From Gammaproteobacteria bacterium (GTDB taxonomy: Bacteria; Pseudomonadota; Gammaproteobacteria; Steroidobacterales; Steroidobacteraceae): 9,117 nt of DNA. Numbering within the stretch: position 1 is the first letter of the stretch; every line of letters begins with the position of its first letter. Both the position numbers and the translations under genes were made by a program. Positions 5,275-9,117 of the stretch are shown in pieces. The DNA lies in NCBI GenBank assembly GCA_009923475.1, contig RFTM01000045.1:1-9117 (forward strand). The letters run 5' to 3'. The notes below the pieces were generated by a model. The model worked only from the letters and a program-made list of their open reading frames with translations. It ran no database searches and was not told the origin of the DNA.

Positions 5275-8057
5275 GCGCCATCATCGACCGTGACCTCGGC
5301 ACGCCGCCGTCGCGTTCCGCCCAACGCGTCAAGATCGAGATCGACGGCATGCCGGTCGAGGTCGCCGCCGGCACCTCGGTGATGCGCGCCGCCGCCGAGG
5401 CGGGCATCTCCATCCCCAAGCTCTGCGCCACCGACACGCTGCAGGCCTTCGGCTCCTGCCGCCTGTGCCTCGTCGAGATCGAAGGCCGCGCCGGCACGCC
5501 GGCCTCGTGCACCACGCCGGTGGCCGAGGGCATGAAGGTCCAAACCCAGACCGGCAAGCTCAAGTCGCTGCGGCGCGGCGTCATGGAGCTCTACATCTCC
5601 GACCATCCGCTCGACTGCCTCACCTGCTCGGCGAACGGCGACTGCGAACTGCAGGACATGGCGGGCGCGGTGGGCCTGCGCGAGGTGCGCTACGGCTACG
5701 ACGGCGCCAACCACCTCGATGCCAAGAAGGACGAGACCAACCCGTACTTCACCTTCGACCCTTCCAAGTGCATCGTCTGCTCGCGCTGCGTGCGCGCCTG
5801 CGACGAGGTGCAGGGCACGCTCGCCTTGACCATCTCCGGTCGCGGCTTCGAGTCCAAGGTCGCGGCCAGCGTCGACGAGAAGTTCATCGACTCCGAGTGC
5901 GTCTCCTGCGGCGCCTGCGTGAAGGCCTGCCCGACGGCGACGCTCATCGAGAAGAGCGTCATCGAGATCGGCCAGCCCGAGCGCTCGGTGCTCACCACCT
6001 GCGCCTACTGCGGCGTCGGCTGCACCTTCAAGGCCGAGGTGCGCGGCAACGAGGTCGTGCGCATGGTGCCGCACGATGACGGCAAGGCCAACCGCGGCCA
6101 CTCCTGCGTCAAGGGCCGTTTCGCCTGGGGCTATGCCACGCACCCGGACCGCGTGCTCACGCCGCTCGTCCGCGAGCGCATCAGCGATCCTTGGCGCGAG
6201 GCCACGTGGGACGAGGCCATCGGCCGCATCGCCTCCGAGTTCCGGCGCCTCCAGGGGCAGTACGGCAAGAACTCGGTGGGGGCCGTCACCTCCTCGCGCT
6301 GCACCAACGAGGAGACCTTCCTCGTGCAGAAGATGGTGCGCGCCGTGTTCGGCAACAACAACGTCGACACCTGCGCGCGCGTCTGCCACTCGCCGACGGG
6401 CTACGGCCTCAAGCAGGCCTTCGGCACCTCGGCCGGCACCCAGGACTTCGACTCGGTCGCGGAGGCCGACGTCATCCTGGTCATCGGCGCCAACCCGACC
6501 GACGGCCACCCGGTGTTCGCCTCGCGCATGAAGCGGCGGCTGCGCGAAGGGGCCAAGCTCATCGTCGTCGACCCGCGCCGCATCGACCTCGTGCGCACGC
6601 CGCACATCGAGGCGAGCCACCACCTGCAGCTGCGCCCCGGCACCAACGTGGCGGTGGCCAACGCGATCGCGCATGTCATCGTCACCGAAGGCCTGGTCGA
6701 CGAGCGTTTCGTGCACGAGCGCTGCGACCTCGCCGAGTTCTCGACCTGGGCGTCGTTCGTGGCGGAGCCGCGCAACAGCCCCGAGAGCACCGAGGCGCTC
6801 ACCGGCGTCCCTGCGGCCGAGCTGCGCGCGGCGGCCCGGCTCTATGCCACGGGCGGCAACGGAGCCATCTACTACGGCCTCGGCGTCACCGAGCACAGCC
6901 AGGGCACCACCACGGTCATGGCCATCGCCAACCTCGCGATGGCGACCGGGAACCTCGGCCGCCCTGGTGTCGGCGTCAACCCGCTGCGCGGCCAGAACAA
7001 CGTGCAGGGCGCCTGCGACATGGGGTCCTTCCCGCACGAGTTCGCCGGCTACCGCCATGTCTCGGACGGTTCGGCGCGCGAGGTGTTCGAGGCCGCCTGG
7101 GGCGTGTCGCTCGAGTCCGAGCCGGGACTGCGCATCCCCAACATGTTCGACGCGGCCCTCGACGGCAGCTTCAAGGGCATGTTCATCCAGGGCGAGGACT
7201 TCGCGCAGTCCGACCCCGACACCCAGCACGTGGTCGAGGCGCTCTCGGCGATGGAGTGCGTGGTCGTCCACGACCTCTTCCTCAACGAGACCGCCAAGTA
7301 CGCGCACGTGTTCCTGCCGGGCGCGTCCTTCCTCGAGAAGGACGGCACCTTCACCAACGCCGAGCGGCGCATCAGCCGCGTGCGCAAGGTGATGCCGCCG
7401 CGCGCGGGGCTCGCGGACTGGGAGGCCGTGATGAAGGTCTGCCAGGCGCTCGGCCACACCATGCACTACGACCATCCGTCGCAGATCATGGACGAGATCG
7501 CGCGCACCACGCCCTCGTTCACGGGCGTGAGCTACGCCAAGCTCGACCAGCTGGGCTCGGTCCAGTGGCCCTGCAACGAGAAGGCGCCGGAAGGCACGCC
7601 GGTGATGCACATCGGCGGCTTCGCCCGCGGCAAGGGCCGTTTCGTGGTCACCGAGTACGTCGCCACCGAAGAGCGCTCGTCCTCGCGCTTCCCGCTGCTG
7701 CTGACCACCGGCCGCATCCTCTCGCAGTACAACGTGGGCACGCAGACCCGCCGCACCGCCAACGTGCAGTGGCATGATGCCGACCGTCTCGAGATCCACC
7801 CGCACGACGCCGAGCAGCGCGGCATCCGCGAGGGCGACCGGGTGCGGGTGATGAGCCGCACCGGAGCCACCGAGCTCGTCGCCGACATCACCGACCGCGT
7901 CGCGCCGGGCGTCGTCTACACGACCTTCCACCACCCCGATACGCAGATCAACGTCGTCACCACCGACAACTCCGACTGGGCCACCAACTGCCCGGAGTAC
8001 AAGGTCACGGCGGTGCAGGTGCTGCCCACCAATGGGCCTGCCGCCGCCCGCAGTTGA
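5271..8057 (+). CDS. fdsA: NAD-dependent formate dehydrogenase, catalytic alpha subunit (Mo-bis-MGD, iron-sulfur)
   Basis: This 928-aa subunit oxidises formate to CO2 at a molybdenum bis-molybdopterin guanine dinucleotide centre. Cofactor sites in order: [2Fe-2S] at Cys52, 63, 66, 80; NuoG-type His-Cys [4Fe-4S] at His112, Cys116, 119, 125; two ferredoxin [4Fe-4S] motifs at Cys167-177 and Cys210-220; and the molybdopterin-domain [4Fe-4S] at Cys244, 247, 251, 279. The Mo ligand is Cys372 in ARVCHSPTG with His373 next to it, so this is the cysteine rather than the selenocysteine form. The C-terminal MopB-binding domain runs to the end (NVQWHDADRLEIHPHDAEQR; ATNCPEYKVTAV). There is no Tat or Sec signal, fitting a soluble cytoplasmic enzyme. 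The start is ATG in an ATGA overlap with fdsB. The protein stops at TNGPAAARS, about 20-25 residues earlier than FdsA proteins as I recall them. Its end overlaps fdhD by 26 bases. Confidence 0.97.
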   Translation: MSAIIDRDLGTPPSRSAQRVKIEIDGMPVEVAAGTSVMRAAAEAGISIPKLCATDTLQAFGSCRLCLVEIEGRAGTPASCTTPVAEGMKVQTQTGKLKSLRRGVMELYISDHPLDCLTCSANGDCELQDMAGAVGLREVRYGYDGANHLDAKKDETNPYFTFDPSKCIVCSRCVRACDEVQGTLALTISGRGFESKVAASVDEKFIDSECVSCGACVKACPTATLIEKSVIEIGQPERSVLTTCAYCGVGCTFKAEVRGNEVVRMVPHDDGKANRGHSCVKGRFAWGYATHPDRVLTPLVRERISDPWREATWDEAIGRIASEFRRLQGQYGKNSVGAVTSSRCTNEETFLVQKMVRAVFGNNNVDTCARVCHSPTGYGLKQAFGTSAGTQDFDSVAEADVILVIGANPTDGHPVFASRMKRRLREGAKLIVVDPRRIDLVRTPHIEASHHLQLRPGTNVAVANAIAHVIVTEGLVDERFVHERCDLAEFSTWASFVAEPRNSPESTEALTGVPAAELRAAARLYATGGNGAIYYGLGVTEHSQGTTTVMAIANLAMATGNLGRPGVGVNPLRGQNNVQGACDMGSFPHEFAGYRHVSDGSAREVFEAAWGVSLESEPGLRIPNMFDAALDGSFKGMFIQGEDFAQSDPDTQHVVEALSAMECVVVHDLFLNETAKYAHVFLPGASFLEKDGTFTNAERRISRVRKVMPPRAGLADWEAVMKVCQALGHTMHYDHPSQIMDEIARTTPSFTGVSYAKLDQLGSVQWPCNEKAPEGTPVMHIGGFARGKGRFVVTEYVATEERSSSRFPLLLTTGRILSQYNVGTQTRRTANVQWHDADRLEIHPHDAEQRGIREGDRVRVMSRTGATELVADITDRVAPGVVYTTFHHPDTQINVVTTDNSDWATNCPEYKVTAVQVLPTNGPAAARS

Positions 8058-8847
8058 CCTGCCGCGGCTCGCGGTCAGCAGCGCGGTCGGCAGGGCGGGG
8101 AGCGCCGGCGGCACCCGCGCGCTGCCCGAAGAGGTCGCGATCGCGCTGACCTACAACCGCGCCTCCTATGCGGTGATGATGGCGACGCCGCTCGACATCG
8201 AGGATTTCGGCGTCGGCTTCTCCCTCAACGAAGGCGTGATCGCCTCGCCAGCGGAGCTCGCCGACATCGAGGCGGTGGGCGTCGAGCTCGGCATCGAGCT
8301 GCGCATGACGCTCACAGGCGAGGCGGCCGAACGCACCGCGGAGCGGCGCCGCCGGATCGCGGGTCCGGTCGGCTGCGGGCTGTGCGGCGTGGAGAGCCTC
8401 GAGGAGGCGCTGCGTCCGCTGCCGCAGGTCGACGCGCCGCTCACGGTGGCCCGCGAGGACATCGGCGCGGCGGTCGCCGCCCTGGGCGCTGCGCAGGCGC
8501 TCAACCGGCGCACGCGCGCGGTGCATGCGGCGGGGTTCTGGCATCCTGCGCGCGGGCTCGTCGCGGTGCGCGAGGATGTCGGACGGCACAACGCGCTCGA
8601 CAAGCTCACCGGGGCCTTGGCGCGCGCCGGCGAGCGCGCGGCCGAGGGCATGGTCGTGATCTCGAGCCGCGTCTCCATCGAGATGGTGCAGAAAGCCGCC
8701 ATGATGGGCGCGGGCATCCTGGTCGCCGTGTCGGCGCCGACGGCGCTGGCGGTGCGCTCGGCGCAGGCGGCGGGTTTGACGCTGGTCGCGGTGGCGCGCG
8801 AGGACGGCTTCGAGGTGTTCAGCGAGCCGCGGAGGATACGGACATGA
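8032..8847 (+). CDS. fdhD: FdhD/FdsC family sulfurtransferase for formate dehydrogenase Mo cofactor activation
   Basis: This 271-aa FdhD-family protein (called FdsC in fds operons) binds bis-MGD and passes sulfur from a cysteine desulfurase to the cofactor before it enters FdsA. The catalytic pair is in the motif GCGLCGVESL, Cys115 and Cys118. Other family marks are TPLDIEDFGVGFSLNEGVI near residue 50, HAAGFW and REDVGRHNALDKLTG in the middle, and VISSRVSIEMVQKA followed by a conserved small-residue stretch (GILVAVSAPTALAVRSA) near the C-terminus. The ATG at 8032 lies inside the end of fdsA, a 26-base overlap, without a strong Shine-Dalgarno; coupling to fdsA translation is likely. No later in-frame ATG occurs before conserved sequence begins. 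Its 3' end overlaps fdsD as ATGA. Family assignment is firm. Confidence 0.95.
   Translation: MGLPPPAVDLPRLAVSSAVGRAGSAGGTRALPEEVAIALTYNRASYAVMMATPLDIEDFGVGFSLNEGVIASPAELADIEAVGVELGIELRMTLTGEAAERTAERRRRIAGPVGCGLCGVESLEEALRPLPQVDAPLTVAREDIGAAVAALGAAQALNRRTRAVHAAGFWHPARGLVAVREDVGRHNALDKLTGALARAGERAAEGMVVISSRVSIEMVQKAAMMGAGILVAVSAPTALAVRSAQAAGLTLVAVAREDGFEVFSEPRRIRT
8831..8836 (+). promoter_or_regulatory. Strong Shine-Dalgarno site for fdsD
   Basis: GGAGGA lies seven bases before the fdsD ATG at 8844, inside the end of fdhD. It is the best ribosome binding site in the window and decides the fdsD start. A strong site may keep this small assembly protein well expressed at the distal end of the operon. 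Confidence 0.7.
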
Positions 8848-9068
8848 ACCTTGAGAAACTGGTGCGGATGGCGAACCAGATCGCCGGCTTCTTCGCGCAC
8901 GAGGGCCCGGAGCGGGCCACCGCGAGCATCGAAGACCACCTGCGGAAGTTCTGGGACCCGCGGATGCGCGCCGAGATCGTGGCCGCCACGCGTGACGGGC
9001 GCGCCGCAGGCCTGCATCCGCTGGCCTCGGCCGCCATCGAACGGCTGGGCGACGCCAAGACCGCCTGA
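8844..9068 (+). CDS. fdsD: NAD-dependent formate dehydrogenase, delta subunit (assembly factor)
   Basis: This 74-aa soluble protein matches the small FdsD family by the phrases LVRMANQIAGFF near the N-terminus, HLRKFWDPRMRAEI in the middle and LHPLASAAIERL at the end. FdsD is known to be needed for an active FdsGBA enzyme, together with FdsC, and is thought to help cofactor insertion or stabilise the complex rather than carry electrons. The absence of cysteines agrees with that. The ATG at 8844 overlaps the fdhD stop (ATGA) and has a GGAGGA site seven bases upstream. The frame runs open well upstream, but those residues belong to the shadow of fdhD. It is the last gene of the operon. Confidence 0.93.
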   Translation: MNLEKLVRMANQIAGFFAHEGPERATASIEDHLRKFWDPRMRAEIVAATRDGRAAGLHPLASAAIERLGDAKTA

Positions 9069-9069
9069 G

Positions 9070-9117
9070 TCAGTCCGCGGCGCCGGCCTTGCCGAGCGCG
9101 CGCAGGATGTCGGCGCC
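9070..9117 (-). CDS. 3' end of a probable convergent gene, product unknown
   Basis: Read on the minus strand, the window edge is open for 15 codons and ends in TGA (complement of 9070-9072), giving GADILRALGKAGAAD. The G/C-ending codon choice matches the neighbouring genes. Only one base separates this stop from that of fdsD. The fragment is too short to name. It could also be chance, since long open stretches are common on both strands at this base composition. Confidence 0.35.
   Translation of the reverse strand, partial: GADILRALGKAGAAD

Noticed and set aside
6381..6389. Possible selenocysteine at the FdsA molybdenum site
   Set aside because: The codon at the ligand position is TGC (Cys372), not TGA, so the enzyme is the cysteine type and no SECIS element is needed.
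5244..8114. 956-codon open frame on the minus strand opposite fdsA
   Set aside because: The protein is dominated by Arg, His, Val, Ala, Gly and Asp, as expected for the complement of G/C-ending codons. It has no recognisable domain, and fdsA on the plus strand carries every expected cofactor motif.
8382..8843. Long N-terminal extension of the fdsD frame through fdhD
   Set aside because: The extension is Arg/Gly/Ala-rich shadow sequence of fdhD. The GGAGGA site and ATG at 8844 mark the true start.

Overview
This is a high-GC stretch of bacterial chromosome or metagenomic contig. The codons end strongly in G or C, and a Pseudomonadota (beta- or gammaproteobacterial type) is most likely. That guess rests on the fdsGBA-fdhD-fdsD gene order and the BCCT transporter subtype. 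No rRNA, tRNA, CRISPR array, insertion sequence or phage integration site is visible.

Region 1 (1-1489) is one continuous reading frame made of pieces that do not belong together. A short zinc-ribbon-like stretch (about 2-116) is followed by a low-complexity, beta-rich, adhesin-like segment (about 117-590). This joins in frame to the C-terminal half (seven predicted membrane spans) of a BCCT-family betaine/choline/carnitine transporter (about 593-1489). A perfect 14-base direct repeat lies at both edges of the adhesin-like segment, exactly 459 bases apart. An assembly chimera or a recombination product is more likely than a working fusion.

Region 2 (1490-1623) is the only gene-free gap of any size. 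It holds a GC-rich hairpin after the transporter, a candidate sigma-70-type promoter, a second hairpin in the predicted 5' leader, and a three-codon mini-ORF whose stop overlaps the TTG start of the next gene.

Region 3 (1624-9068) is a tightly packed six-gene operon devoted to formate: fhs (formate-tetrahydrofolate ligase), fdsG, fdsB, fdsA (cytoplasmic NAD-dependent molybdenum formate dehydrogenase), fdhD/fdsC (sulfurtransferase needed to activate the Mo cofactor) and fdsD (small assembly/delta subunit). Gaps are 10 bases or less, or genes overlap (GTGA, ATGA, 26 bases, ATGA). Formate can be charged onto tetrahydrofolate by Fhs, or released from formyl-THF by the reverse reaction. Either way it is oxidised to CO2 with production of NADH by FdsGBA. 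The cluster is therefore a one-carbon branch point. If the upstream transporter is a true neighbour, it would fit oxidation of methyl groups from glycine betaine or choline.

Region 4 (9070-9117) shows the last 15 codons and stop of a probable convergent gene on the minus strand, one base from the fdsD stop.

The enzymes themselves are recognisable, well-known families. The points worth checking are the composite first ORF, the fusion of fhs with the fds operon, the fhs leader, and a short FdsA C-terminus.
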